The notes under the pieces are model-generated. The model searched no databases and was not told where the DNA came from. It was given only the letters and a program-made list of their open reading frames with translations. A DNA stretch of 64,000 nt from Cytospora piceicola (Eukaryota; Ascomycota; Sordariomycetes; Diaporthales; Cytosporaceae), in assembly GCA_023375675.1 (NCBI GenBank), contig JALQBC010000027.1, forward strand, positions 372,001 through 436,000. Direction: 5' to 3'. The position numbers and the translations under genes were made by a program. This document shows positions 11,339 to 23,049 of this stretch, one piece after another. Numbering within the stretch: position 1 is the stretch's first letter; the number at the start of each line of letters is the position of its first letter.

Positions 11339-14300
11339 ATGTCAGGACGACTGCAACCGCTGTACGTCTTCGACGACGCAGCAGAATACCACCGTCGCCA
11401 TACCCAAGGCACCCTAGTTGAGTTCCAGAACGAAAGCAAGGAAATCAACAAGTTCAACGAGAGAGAGACGCCTTTCAAGACATGGGTGGTCGCAAAGCTC
11501 GGGCAGGGCAAGCAGAAGTCGTATTGGGTCTTCTTGGTGAGACCAGGCGAATCAGCTGACTGGTCTTTCCCTAAAGAAGGCGACTCCTGCGAGCTCATGC
11601 TGCTGAGCAAAGGTGGAAAGGAAAAGAAATCGAAATGGTGGGATGCTGAACGCGTCGATAACCCCGCGGCTTCGATGGGTCTCCCCGAAGAGGCGCATCG
11701 TCTTGCTGCTTTTGAGGTCAAGGTGCCAAATGACGTTCCAGAAGGACTTCTGCGACCCCTACAAGACGATCCCGACGACTTCACCAATTACCCAGGGTCC
11801 CAAACGAAGCAGAAATACTTGCTGGGAGACAAGAGAGCCGTCAAGGTCAACATCAAGCTGAGCATCTCGGGGGCAACTAAGGACGTAGAGCTGGGTGCAA
11901 TGACCAAGCTGTTCAGCAACCCGAACGATGACCGCACTGATAAGCAGTATGCTGCTTTCCAATACCTATTGGACTTCAAGAACCCGCGATTTACTGTCAA
12001 TGTCTTCAACCACTTTCCCCACCTTCGAGACCCAATGAACAATCCAGGAGGGATGCCACAGAAGGTCGTCAAGATGCTAGGCGGGTTCAATGAGCACCAG
12101 ATCATTGCTTACAGGAATGTTCTGAGCAATCTACCATGCGGGATATGCATCCTCCCTGGTGGTCCTGGCGCCGGAAAGACTCACTGGAACCTCGTCCTGA
12201 CTGCTGCTATCCAGTCCAAAGATGAATTCTGGCACGGCCCTGAAAGCAAGAGCAGACGATCGGCCAAGGTCTTGTACATCTTGGACATCAACAAACCACT
12301 CGATGACACATCCAACAAGATCGTCAGGCTATACAAGAGCCTTGGCTTGAAGAAGTTTGCGGTGCGGCTCTATGGATGGCACTACCATGGAAGCTTCACA
12401 AGAAAATTCCTGTTTACTGCCCGCCTAAACCGATTTCGCCGACAAACCTTCAACCAGGCCTGCCTCGCTCCCACATTGGACGAGCTTGCGTGGGACTTTT
12501 ACGATGCCAACAAGACGACCAAATATGCACAACTCTACAGCCTCTTAGCCAAGGCGCTCAATCATGGAGGTGAGGCAAGGTCGGAAGAATTCGAGAGCTC
12601 TGTGAATCAGCTCTACCGCGACGTTCTTGCTCGTGTCGACTTCATCGCAACTACCCCGGTCCCTGCGGCGACTGCCTTCGATGGATTGTTCAAACCCGAC
12701 ATTGTTATATTCGACGAGTCCCCTCATGCTCGAGAAGCATCGACGATGGTAGCGATCGCCCAGTTCGAGCCCATTGCCTGGATTTTCAGCGGGGTAAGTC
12801 TTTTCCAGGAAGTTTGAGGATACAGACAATTAGCTAACTCGATATGGGTCAGGATCACCGACAAACCCGCCCTTTCGTCGCCTCGGACGACTTTCGCGAT
12901 AATCCATGGGCACCGCAGATGCTGGTCAGCATGATGGAAAGAGCAGATCGAGCAGGAGCTATACGCAACTCCCTCCTCATTAACCATCGCGCTTATGGAG
13001 GCCTCCAGCGGCTGGCATCTTGCATGTTTTACAACCAGAAGATGATCAGTGGCTATTCAGAAGACGAGCTTTTTCCGCCTTCAGTCCAGCACCTCCAACG
13101 GTTCTTGGAGCGTTTTATGGACCCGGGTTCGAAGTGCCGCGAGCCTCGTCTCATTGCCTACAGTCCCAATCGCGGTGAGGTTCGGGTCGGAACTAGTTGG
13201 TTCAATGAGGATCATGGGAACTGGGTCATGGAACGAGTCGCGGAGCTGCTTTCTGATCCCATGTTCCGCCAGGTCGGGAAGACAGACCGTGGGACGATTC
13301 TCATTATTGCACCGTACAAGGAGGCCTATATGAAGTACAAAAAGTCGATTCAGAACTTTCCCAAGGCATGGGCCGCACGCTTGGGCGTCGAGAGACGCGT
13401 TGAGGCACGTACCATCGATACGGTCCAGGGGGGTGAAGCTGATATCGTCTTCCTGGATATGGTTCGTTCCACAGCTACGGATTTCACAGACGATCCCAAT
13501 AGGCTTTGTGTTGCCCTCACTCGGGCTCGCCAGGCCGAGGTGATTCTGATGCACCCCGGTAGTAAGTATCTAGACATCCCCCCTCCTATAATTTTCATAT
13601 CTCTTTCTCTTGAGGCTCTCGACAGAAGGCTGACACCTGAGGATCAGTGCGAAGGGGGACCCAGTATCTCTCCAGTGCCTTCGCCTACTGTGAACGGATG
13701 GGACAGGTGGTTGCCACTCATCGAACGCCTCGACCGATGGCTCCGATACCAAACGAACAGAAGGCACTTGAGCGTGACGCGGCTCGTAAGCCGCAAATAG
13801 AGCGAGAGCGTGCAGAATATGGACTGGAGCCTGCTATTGCAGGTAATGAGGTTCCCGATATCGGTGGGCTGTCTTTGGAAGATGGAAAAGAGCCCGAGTC
13901 TGTTTTCGCTTCTCAGATCGCCGGTATCGCTGCTGTCATGGAGGGCATTCTGGCCGAGAAGAGCAAGCAGGCCACTCAGAGCAGTGCGTACGATGAAGGC
14001 CTGCCTGGTGGTCGACACAAGGTCATCCCCTCTGCAACTGGCGGGCGGGACCTCTTCCTCGGAAGTTCCCGCTGGAACTCTACTGTAGAGGGCCCGACTC
14101 TGACGACTAAGCCCCTGGAGGAGACCCATCAGACTCGTGAGCCTCTCATGCAGCCAACGCACCCGACTGAGTCCAAACAGTACGGCCATACCAAGGCTCC
14201 GTCTCAGCAGTTGCCGATGCCGGCTTCAGATAGGGCGTTTGGATCTCCAACCCAGGCTATACAATCATCTACTGCCATGCCTCTTGCTCAGACCCAACCT

Positions 14301-14405
14301 CTTCAGCCCCGCCCTTCCAGCACAAATATGAACGGAGGAACGTATGGTACGAAGCCCAAGAAGGAGGAGAGCCGTTCTCTCCCAAGCGGCCAGTCATGGT
14401 GGTGA
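11339..14405 (+). CDS. UPF1/NAM7-like superfamily 1 helicase
   Basis: Three exons, 11339..12793, 12853..13561 and 13648..14405, encode 973 residues; both introns are GT..AG and keep phase. Helicase motifs appear in order: Walker A (LPGGPGAGKTHW, about residue 273), Walker B (DIVIFDESPHA, about 455), motif III (SGDHRQTRP, 484-492, split exactly by intron 1), an INHRAYGG motif IV-like segment, motif V (TVQGGEADIVFLD, about 675) and motif VI (LCVALTRARQ, about 703). This is the SF1B order of UPF1/SMUBP2/DNA2-type enzymes, which translocate on single-stranded RNA or DNA using ATP. No UPF1 Cys/His zinc domain precedes it; residues 1-250 are not recognised. The last 200 residues after the helicase core are Gln/Ser/Pro-rich and probably disordered. 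It is therefore an UPF1-like paralogue, not UPF1 itself. Walker B has DES where DEAA/DEAS is usual. Confidence 0.92.
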
Positions 14406-17001
14406 TCCTGTTTCAAAACGAGCAAGGATAATTTCTTACATGTATGCCGCCTGTCAGAAATGGTCGAGCAGTACCTAATCAGCCAGCGTGATGTAGCAAC
14501 TGAGGGGGCGCAGAGATGGACCCCGTCATACCTTCATGTCTTCTAGCCACTAATCAATGGTCGACCTACGCTGTAGTTAATGCTTATCAGTAACAAATCA
14601 AACCAGGGCCTTAATGCATTGGGAAGGAATCGTCCTGCCGCTGCAAGGCCTGCTCCAGGAAACCAGATTCTGTATTGGGGCATCACATACAGCAGTGCCT
14701 AGGTATGTCATATGTGTTGACTGGAAAAAATGAACATTGTTACCTTCCGTTATCATCCGTCCCATCGACAATAACCTGCGTCCCATTCAGTGTCTTATAG
14801 CCCTGGTTATAAGAAAAAGGCCATATACCTGTAACCTGCATTAATTAGTGCAGGAAGACAAAAAATTTGCAATATTAATCAGTCTGTGTCTGACACGGTG
14901 GAATACTCCTTGTAAGTATGCTTCAAAGCCTCTGTCGGTGACAACTTTGATGGGATTTTAAGGTTTATATGTGACACTAATGAGTTGTCCCTTAGAGTTC
15001 CCGACTCTTACCAATGTTCCAGGTATTATACTGGAGCTTTTTTACGCGACTCCTCTCAATCATAGACAGGTCTCATCTCAGGAGGCATGATTCAGCATAC
15101 TACACCCGCCTGGCCTACTGGCGATGTCTCCGTACAATACAAAGTTCCCCTAAGGCTCTGGACAAACTGGTTCCATGGTTCCATCCTCGGCCAGATTCTT
15201 ACAGTGTGGCGACAAGAGGGTTATTTATTGATTGCATTCACCAGCGTCTTCATCAACTTTGTTGGCTCTTGCTTCCACGCACCCCCCCTCCCTTCTGGAA
15301 TATAGCATGTCTGGTTCTCAACCGACACTACTCGACGTCTGAGGTCCAATACACCATCCACCACCAGCGGCAGACTACCTTGCACAAGTCTTAGTTGCCA
15401 AGCGCTGCGTTATACGATCTCATCCTCTTGCACAACGTTTGCTCAATCGAGGATCTGTCCAGTCACTCCCTAGCATCCCTTTCACTTTCTGACGGGTGGC
15501 ATGATATTCCAGTTGTTGTCAGGCGGGCAGGGGGGGCATGGATGCATGAGGATGATACCTGCCATAGCGAGGTATGTGTGGTGGGGAGACTACCCTAGGG
15601 TAGGAAAAGCTGAAGGAGGCTGGTTCTATCCCAACCGGCTAATTTTCCAAAGGAAGTATGCCCCTGCCTGCATTCCACACATTTCTGGTACCCCAAGACG
15701 GATTACTACTAGCCCTGAGTGTTTAGATCCTTTGATTACGTTAAATATGTTATGTTGATTACGTTAAGTCTGTTATGAGAACTAGTTGGTCCGTCAATTG
15801 GCTAGATAATTACTGACGGGTCTTTGGGTTTCCTAAATGGGTACAGAAGGGATCGTAAGCATTCAAGTCGGGAAACCTACCTGCTGTCGGTCAGCGCCGA
15901 TATAAAGCGGCGTGTACAGACCTATTATTAATGGAATAAAGGAGTCCATTTAGGCCCGGGGCTAAAACATGGGTTAAATATGGGCCTAATACATAGCACA
16001 AGCTTAGATGCTTGAGCACTACGTCGATTGGTACCGTTGCAACGTCATGCTCACAGATCGGCCTTAGTAACGGTTAGTTGACAAGGTGCCTCCAGAATTG
16101 CTAACGTTGAATTGTGTGGAATGCTGGACTCCTATATAGTTGCTCGGTACAGTAGATAATGGCCAGTGGTGCCATAATGCGAGATCTTTGTTACCATCAT
16201 CCCAGGTGCCACAGCGGGCAAGTGAGAAAGTGCATCTAGGTGTTCCACGTATCGTCGTTGTTGTTTTTGGAAACCACCGGTCCTACTTGAGTATGTACTG
16301 GGCTGCACGGGCTGCACGGGCTATACGAAGGCCGGAAAGAGGCGAGATCGTGGTGACACTGAATTGCTGCATGGATCGGACAGTCGGAGAGTCGGAATGA
16401 CGGAGGTTCGTTGTCTGCCCGGGTGCTTCTGACCACCTGGGCAGTATGTATGTTCGTTCTACCTATATTTACCCCGTTTTGCCAGCATCCCAAAACTGAT
16501 GTAAGTTATGACAGAATGAGGGTAGTGCCAGAAGCAAGATGTGAGAACGCACAGCATGATGCATGGGTGTAGTACATATGCCGTACTACTTCTTAGGATG
16601 CTACTCGATGCGTATGGTATTTGGAATCCATAGTGATCGTGGCCATGAGGACGAGAAGAAGGACTGAGAAATCGCCGGATGAGGGAGGTGAAGGTACAAG
16701 TACATACAAGTCCGAGGTCATGATACCTGCTTAAGTACCTATGTAGGTAGACGGGGTGGATTCGGGTTTAGACGTTGAGCTTTCATACTTGCTTGAGTAC
16801 TTATCTACCTACCTAGGTAGGTGCCTAGGCAGGTACACAGTAAGACCGTACCTCGGTACTTGATCAATACTGGTGTGTAGTGAGTGTAACAATGGGTGTC
16901 ATTGATCTGGTCTTCGCACCACCCCAGCGATGCGACCGGATTGCTGGGTCCAGTTTAATAGAACCAACGGGAGAGTGCAATTGCAGGTTCATCTGCACTC
17001 G

Positions 17002-17049
17002 ACTGGCTCATCAACTGGCTCATCAACTGGCTCATCAACTGGCTCATCA
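17002..17049. repeat. Tandem repeat, 12-bp unit x 4
   Basis: Four exact copies of ACTGGCTCATCA lie head to tail, followed by a partial copy. They are in non-coding DNA; exact identity suggests recent slippage. Confidence 0.95.
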
Positions 17050-18004
17050 ACTGGCGTCACCTCCGTGAGATAATGCCGACATGTTGCAACAAGCTCTCGA
17101 GGACAAAACCATATGCCACCCGGTGTGCACTACCAAGGCGTGAGATGGAAAAGTTGAGGGTGTCTGGGAGGAAAACACATCGAAAATAGCAACTGGACAA
17201 GTTTGGTGATCGGCCGGGCCTAAAACACCCCGCACCCCGCAATCTGCGCTGTGTCCCGGGAGCTCTAGGAGGTTTTAGATGTGGCTGCTAGTGGGCAAGG
17301 GTCCGTGTATGGCAATATGGGTTCTCAGCCACAGGTCGCAGGGGCCTCCTAGAGGCTCAGCTGGCGGCCCGGCTCAGGTGGAAGGTGGGTTTCCCGAGAT
17401 GCAGATGCAGATACAGGGGCAGGGAACCAGGGGCAGGTACCCAGCGACAGGGGACCGGCGACAGGGAACTCCTGGCCCTATCCGATTCAATCTCTCGATC
17501 TTAAGCTCAACCTCCACTCTCGAGCATCGCCGGGTTCGTTGTGGACTGTTCGACCGGAAACCTCCCTTACCTTACAGTTTCCACCTCAACCTCCAACACC
17601 GCATGCTGCAGCTACATTGCTCAGCTGGACCATCGGGAAGGGCAAGTGGACAAGCCAAGACAAAGACGAAACAGAGAAATGGCTGTCACTAATGTGACAA
17701 GAGCTGAGAGCTCGAGGGAGAAGAAGACCATGTCTCGGTGTCTCAGAGTGTCACTACCTAGGTATTATCGTTGGCGTTGAAGAGACATCAAAAGGGTGCT
17801 TCTCCGCGGTCACTCAAGCCGTTCCTATACGATCGATATTTCCACACGAGGACGACGCTACAGCTGCCCGCACATCGCTGTCGAGGAATAACTCACCTCC
17901 CTGCCCTGACTATCAAACCTATAATTGCCCGATCTTTAGAGACATCATTCAACGGCCCTTTTGGTCTTTCTTCCGCGTATCGAACACGCCTTTTGCTAAC
18001 CACA

Positions 18005-18033
18005 GCATCGTGGCATCGTGGCATCGTGGCATC
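18005..18033. repeat. Tandem repeat, 8-bp unit x 3.6
   Basis: Three exact copies of GCATCGTG plus GCATC, in non-coding DNA upstream of the CRY-DASH gene. Confidence 0.9.
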
Positions 18034-18332
18034 ACCTTGAAGTTCATAGTATCTTCATGCATGCTTCAGCGACTGCAAATTAAAATTTACTTCTGCGGCT
18101 GCACGTCGACCACTCTGCCACTCTGCCACTTTGACGGTTTCCGGGTAAGAATTTCAAATTACGGCTTATCGTTGAAATACCGCTACAGTTGCGGTTCCAG
18201 ATGCCGCTCAACTCCTCCAGTTCGTGAACAAAAACAGGGTCCCCATCACAAGAAGTCCCCTCCCCCCCTCCTCCCCATTGTTATATCCGGAGCCTTCCGG
18301 AGGCAGTGGCGGCGACAGCGTGAGCTCTACAG

Positions 18333-18352
18333 TACCTAGGTACCTAGGTAGT
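18333..18352. repeat. Tandem CCTAGG palindrome in the CRY-DASH upstream region
   Basis: Two directly repeated TACCTAGG units form overlapping palindromes about 660 bp upstream of the CRY-DASH start. It is a clear example of the dispersed intergenic family. Confidence 0.85.
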
Positions 18353-19007
18353 CTAGCTTCTGCTTCCTTCAGCTCAACCCTGTCCAGCCATTGTCCCAAC
18401 ACACTCACTCCGGCGCGGCATCTACCGTCACTAAATTACCCAATTCAAGGCTCCTCGGAGAAACCGTGCTCTACACTTCGAAGGTTCAGGAACCCTTGCT
18501 CGAGCCTCGCATCGTTCTATCTGCTCCAAGGCAGTGGGAGAAGCCTCATTGCGCCATTCGTTCAGCTCTTCACCGGTTCCTCCTCCGGAGATATCATCAG
18601 TTGTCTGATTTGTCCTCATTACTATACCGCTAAAATAATAGGTGGGTGGCCGGCCATCTATTAGGGGATCCAAGGCCTTGTGCCGTCTTGGCTTCGCTGC
18701 TACATCCCGGCTGGCGTACCACACTTCGAGTCTATGACACGTCCATTGGAATATCTGAGGCCGTCCTAAATCCCACAGCCACGTTGCCTGTCGGAATCTC
18801 CCTTTCCAGCCCTTCTTTTGGAACATTATTGGACTCTACATCACCGCCTTAGCACTCCCTAAGATCACACCCCAAAGGCGAAAGGCCGAAGCTCCCCCGG
18901 AAAACCCGATTTCCACTTGTTAGGCGCTAAACGGGCATAGAACAAACTACGCCTTCTCCGCCAACAGCCTGTCCCTGCCAACTTTCCAATACGCTTGGGT
19001 AGGCATC

Positions 19008-21160
19008 ATGGCCAAGTCCAACATCCTCATCTACCTGCTCCGTCATGACCTTCGCTTGTCTGACAACCCAGCCTTCCACCGGCTCGCGACCCAGAGCGAT
19101 CATGGCTTCACGCACCTGCTGCCTGTCTACATCTTCCCCGCGCAACAAATAGAAGTGTCTGGCTTCATCCAAGACGGAAGTCCTTCCCCTTACCCCGAGG
19201 CTAGGGGAGATGTAAGCAAGGTTTGGCGGACGGGACCGCACCGAGCAAAATTCACAGCCCAGTCTGTCTGGGACTTGAAGGAGTCTCTCGAGTCTGTAGA
19301 AAGTGGCCTGGTTCTCCGCGTTGGCCTGGTCAGCGATGTCGTGGAAGCCTTGATCAATGGCCTTCTGCAAAACCAAGAGCAAGTTGGCGCGGTTTGGATG
19401 ACAGGTGAAGAAGGGGCCGAGGAGCGTAGGGACCAGGAGGCTGTCTCTGCCATCTGTAAGAAGCTTGGTGCCAGTTTCTTACTTTGGGACGACGAGAAAT
19501 ACTATGTTGACGAGTTAGTACCCAATCGTTCCTTTTCTGTTTCCCGTTGGACAGTACACAGTGCTGACTAGCCAACCGTAGCCGAGACGTTTCGACCCCT
19601 ATCAATGAGATCCCGGATGTGTTCACGACGTATAGGAAATCGATCGAGCCTCTAAGATCTCGTCCGCGTGCTACACTCCCAAGGCCAGAGAAGGGAAACC
19701 TACCTCCGATGGTCGAGGCAGCACAAATACCCACCCAACATGGCCCCTTTACGATACCGACGAAATACGAAGAACTCGAAGATGCCCTGTTATCTCCGGT
19801 CAGGGAATTCCTGCCGGGTATGCCTTCGTACCCTGAGGGTGCTGAATCGGCGCATCCCTTCCGAGGTGGTGAGACTGCGGCATACGAGCGTCTGCGGCAC
19901 TTGATCAAGGAAGGGTTTATGCATAGCTACAAGGAGACACGGAATGGGCTCGTCGGGTCGGCTTACAGTACTAAGTTGTCGGGCTTCCTGGCCCAAGGTT
20001 GCATCACGGCTCGGCAGGTACATCACGAGCTGTTGAAGTACGAAGACGGTACCGAACCGGACTACGAGCACGCCAAGGGGTTCAAAGAAGGTGAGAACGA
20101 AGGTACCAGTGCTGTGCGGTTCGAGCTCCTGTGGAGGGACTACATGCGCCTCTGTACGAAGAAATTCCGGCACCGACTGTTCCGTGTCGAAGGTTTCCGC
20201 GGCTACGAATCGGAGGAGGGCACCGATGCGAACGCGAAGAAGCAGAAGTGGAAGTCAGCCAACAAGGACGATGCGCTGCCAGACCAGAAGCCAAGCGCAG
20301 AAGAGGTGGCGGACATTATACAACGATTCTATGCCGGCACGACTGGCATGGGACTTATCGATGCATCACAGCGGGAACTAATACACACGGGGTACACATC
20401 CAACCGAGCACGGCAGAACGTTGCCAGCTTCCTCGCGAAGCATCTGGGCATCGACTGGCGATACGGCGCGGAATGGTATGAGATGCTGCTGGTGGACTAC
20501 GACGTGTCCTCGAACTGGGCCAACTGGCAATACGTCGCTGGCGTGGGCAACGACCCCCGAGGCGAAGCCCGCATCTTCAACCCGATCAAACAGGCTTTCG
20601 ATTATGACAAGGAGGGTACATATGTGAGGACGTGGGTGCCCGAGGTCAAGTCCCTCGAGAGGCAGGAGAACGTGTTTCAGGTATCGACGACGCCGGAGGA
20701 GGACTTGGAGAAGGCTGGCCTCAAGGACAACATCATGGTCACGGACCCGGTGAAGAGGATCGAGTACCTGGTCGAGGGTAAGCCGAAGAACAGCAAACGG
20801 CCCTTCCACCGGACGAGGAGGGCGAGGAGGGCGGCTCCCAGCGGCGGTGGGCATGATAGTACCCCACGGCCTGAGGACAGCCAGGCGAGCGGCGACCAGC
20901 CGGCTCCGAGTCCGGGAACGGGTCCCTCGCCAGATGGCAGTGCTTCTGGCTACAGGGGATCACCGCACCGCGGCGGCCGTGGTGCTCGTGGCGGTGGCTT
21001 CGGCTATGGACCGCCCCGTCGTGGTTCTTATCCTGGTCGTGGCCGTGGGTTTTACCCCGGTTACAACCCTCGCGGTGGTTATTACCCTGTCTTCAATCCC
21101 CGTGGCGGCTACCAGGTCGGGTATCCCAATCCGTTCCCGGCTGGGCCACCTCCGTCTTAG
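19008..21160 (+). CDS. cry: DASH-type cryptochrome/photolyase with RGG-rich C-terminal tail
   Basis: Two exons, 19008..19513 and 19582..21160, encode 694 residues. The 68-nt intron starts GTTAGT and ends CGTAG. Residues 1-180 form the photolyase-type antenna domain (LIYLLRHDLRLSDNPAFHRL). The FAD-binding domain follows, with NGLVGSAYSTKLSGFLAQGC, LLWRDYMRL, TGMGLIDASQREL near residue 424, GYTSNRARQNVASFLAKHLG and DYDVSSNWANWQYVAGVGND, the distinctive CRY-DASH block. CRY-DASH proteins bind FAD and usually a folate antenna, absorb blue/UV-A light, and can repair pyrimidine dimers in single-stranded DNA. After residue 600 comes a Pro/Ser-rich linker and an RGG/RGGY-rich tail to the end, a type of extension found in several fungal homologues and associated with RNA binding. 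The gene converges with the thioesterase gene. Confidence 0.96.
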
Positions 21161-21972
21161 ACGGATCAGTCAAGAGATCCGCAACCAAGACTGGAGGAAG
21201 AGGGGCGAACAAGCACTTGGTGAACTTCGGGGAAGCAGATAAGCAAACAGGCTTTCCACGAGGAGCCTGCTGAGGAGAAGATTTGTGTGCGAGAAGCCGG
21301 AAACATCACCTTGGCGGCTCCCGCACGCGCGACGAGGGAGCTTGCCAGGACCATAGACCACATTACTTCGCTTTGAGATGATGCATCACTCCTTGGGCCG
21401 GTTATTTAGCGGCTCTCCCTACGCCGCCATGTGTCAGACGCAATATCCCTGGCAGCATTGGCCGTCTTCGTGGACTGCCAGCTTGGTTTGTGGTGGCTGT
21501 TCATATTAGTGTGGGAGCATACCCTGAACCACAGCGTGTGTATCTGATACCTCTTTTCAGGACACTACTGCACTGTATGTATTTTATTTAGAGATTTGTC
21601 GATTGGGTATACACAAAACCCGCCCTGGGAGTTTCTCCCACCAATAATACATACGTACACTGTTATTGGGAATGATGCTAGCTTCGTCCTAAGCAGCGAG
21701 TCCTGTCCATGCAAGTAGTGATCGGTTGAGCTGGAACATATTCATCAATCCGTACATGTGCAGCAGAGAGTGTTGCTTGACAGTTTTTGCGTGTTGTGGT
21801 ACTTGAGATGAGATCGGTCTCATGTTCATCAGCGCCTTCCACACCTGGAATCTGGCTCTCTCATTCCTAAATCGGAACGAGTACTTATACAGCTTGGCCA
21901 ACAGCGTCTATCCGCCGAGAGCTGAAACCCTATATCCAACACCTAACCATGCTAGTGACCCGTACACATCTC
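21161..21972. other. Convergent intergenic region between CRY-DASH and thioesterase
   Basis: 3'UTRs of both genes. Only short ORFs are present and no repeat or RNA gene was seen. Confidence 0.5.
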
Positions 21973-23049
21973 TCAGAACTTGTCTGGAAGCGGCTGCAAC
22001 TCTACGCCCTTGGGCGCGACGAACAGCGCCCGGCTCTCCACACACACCCGCCCCTCGACCGTCTCGATCCTGGCGTCGACCCAGACCTTCCGCGCCCTCT
22101 TGCCCCTCTCCCCGGGCGCGAGCGCCTCCTCGGGCACCGCGTTGGCCCGCACGACGTAGAAGTCGGACGACAGCGTGGGGCTCTTGTACGTGATGTCCAG
22201 GCCGGCCGTGAGCGGGCCCTTGCCGCCGGCGGCCAGGTCGCGGGCGGCGGCGCGCGCGCTGTGCTCGTCCAGGACGGTGGCGATGAGGCCGCCGTGGACG
22301 ACGCCCGGCCAGCCGATGGTGCCGGTCCCGAAGTAGACGACGGCGACGGCCTCGCCGGTCCTGTGGTTGTGCCAGACGTGCTGGTACCCGCCGACGCCGC
22401 GGGACCCGCCCAGGGCGCCGGTCGTGAGGCGCCGCGGCCTGGTGGTGGTGGTGGTGGTGGCGCCGGCGGCGTCGTCGTCCCGCGGCAGGCCCTCGTAGGC
22501 GTCGTGGTGGCCGGGGGACCAGTCCGGGTCGGCGAGGAGGCGCCGCACGATGGGGAGGTGGGACGCGGCCTCGCGGATGTCGGAGAGCAGGGCGGCGTCG
22601 ACCTCGGTGCCGGGGATGAGGGGCGGGGGCGGGGCGAGCACGGCGCGGAGGCCGGTGCCGGCCGTGGCGCCCAGGAGGAGGAGGAGGACGGCGGATACCC
22701 AGCGACCCCGGCGGCGTCTGGGTGGAGGTGGGGGGTTGTTTGGGTGGGAGGATTGGGAGGCGGCCGGTGGACTCGGTGGGGAGGAAGCGGTGGTGGTGGT
22801 GGTGGTGGTGGCTGTGGCTGTGTGTGGTGGGATTCGGTGCTCTTGGAGGAGTCGCGATGAGGTTGAGAGGCCCCTGAAGCTCTGGTTGGGTCGGGCTGGA
22901 GCAGAGCACTGTCGTGAGATGCTCTTCTGCTGCTGGTAGGGTAGCCGCGAAGTGAGGCTACTCGATGACGACTGCGAGCTCGCGATGCGCCATTGGCTGC
23001 GCTGCGCCAGCCTTTCGAGAAGCCGGCGCTGTACTGGCGTAGATGACAT
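21973..23049 (-). CDS. PaaI/THEM4-like hotdog thioesterase, mitochondrial or membrane-anchored (Fmp10-like)
   Basis: Single exon of 358 residues. The N-terminus (MSSTPVQRRLLERLAQRSQW, with further Arg/Ser and no acids for about 60 residues) looks like a mitochondrial presequence. A Thr/Pro/Ser low-complexity stretch and a basic PPRRRRGR segment precede a transmembrane helix (WVSAVLLLLLGATAGTGLRA, about residues 117-136). The C-terminal 170 residues are the hotdog domain: QHVWHNHRTGEAVAVVYFGT, then GWPGVVHGGLIATVLDEH, the catalytic-loop signature of the thioesterase superfamily, then LDITYKSPTLSSDFYVVRA. The likely reaction is acyl-CoA thioester hydrolysis; the substrate is unknown. A run of (ACC)n codons makes a Thr tract near residues 195-200. 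Third-position GC is much higher than in surrounding non-coding DNA. Confidence 0.88.
   Translation of the reverse strand: MSSTPVQRRLLERLAQRSQWRIASSQSSSSSLTSRLPYQQQKSISRQCSAPARPNQSFRGLSTSSRLLQEHRIPPHTATATTTTTTTASSPPSPPAASQSSHPNNPPPPPRRRRGRWVSAVLLLLLGATAGTGLRAVLAPPPPLIPGTEVDAALLSDIREAASHLPIVRRLLADPDWSPGHHDAYEGLPRDDDAAGATTTTTTRPRRLTTGALGGSRGVGGYQHVWHNHRTGEAVAVVYFGTGTIGWPGVVHGGLIATVLDEHSARAAARDLAAGGKGPLTAGLDITYKSPTLSSDFYVVRANAVPEEALAPGERGKRARKVWVDARIETVEGRVCVESRALFVAPKGVELQPLPDKF

Larger units (their letters stand above)
14406..19007. other. 4.6-kb gene-free interval upstream of CRY-DASH
   Basis: No supported gene. About 14.8-16.1 kb is AT-richer and has no coding character. CCTAGG-family palindromes lie at 16735-16750, 16805-16834, 17755-17768 and 18333-18352. 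A 12-bp tandem array (17002-17049) and an 8-bp tandem array (18005-18033) also occur. The right part (17.7-19.0 kb) must include the CRY-DASH promoter. Confidence 0.5.

Noticed and set aside
17002..17049. Possible CRISPR-like array
   Set aside because: The units are contiguous 12-bp tandem copies with no spacers, and the DNA is eukaryotic.
22000..22909. Long ORFs of 303 and 333 codons overlapping the thioesterase
   Set aside because: They are high-GC shadow frames (Arg/Gly/Pro-rich) of the hotdog thioesterase, whose own frame has the domain motifs.
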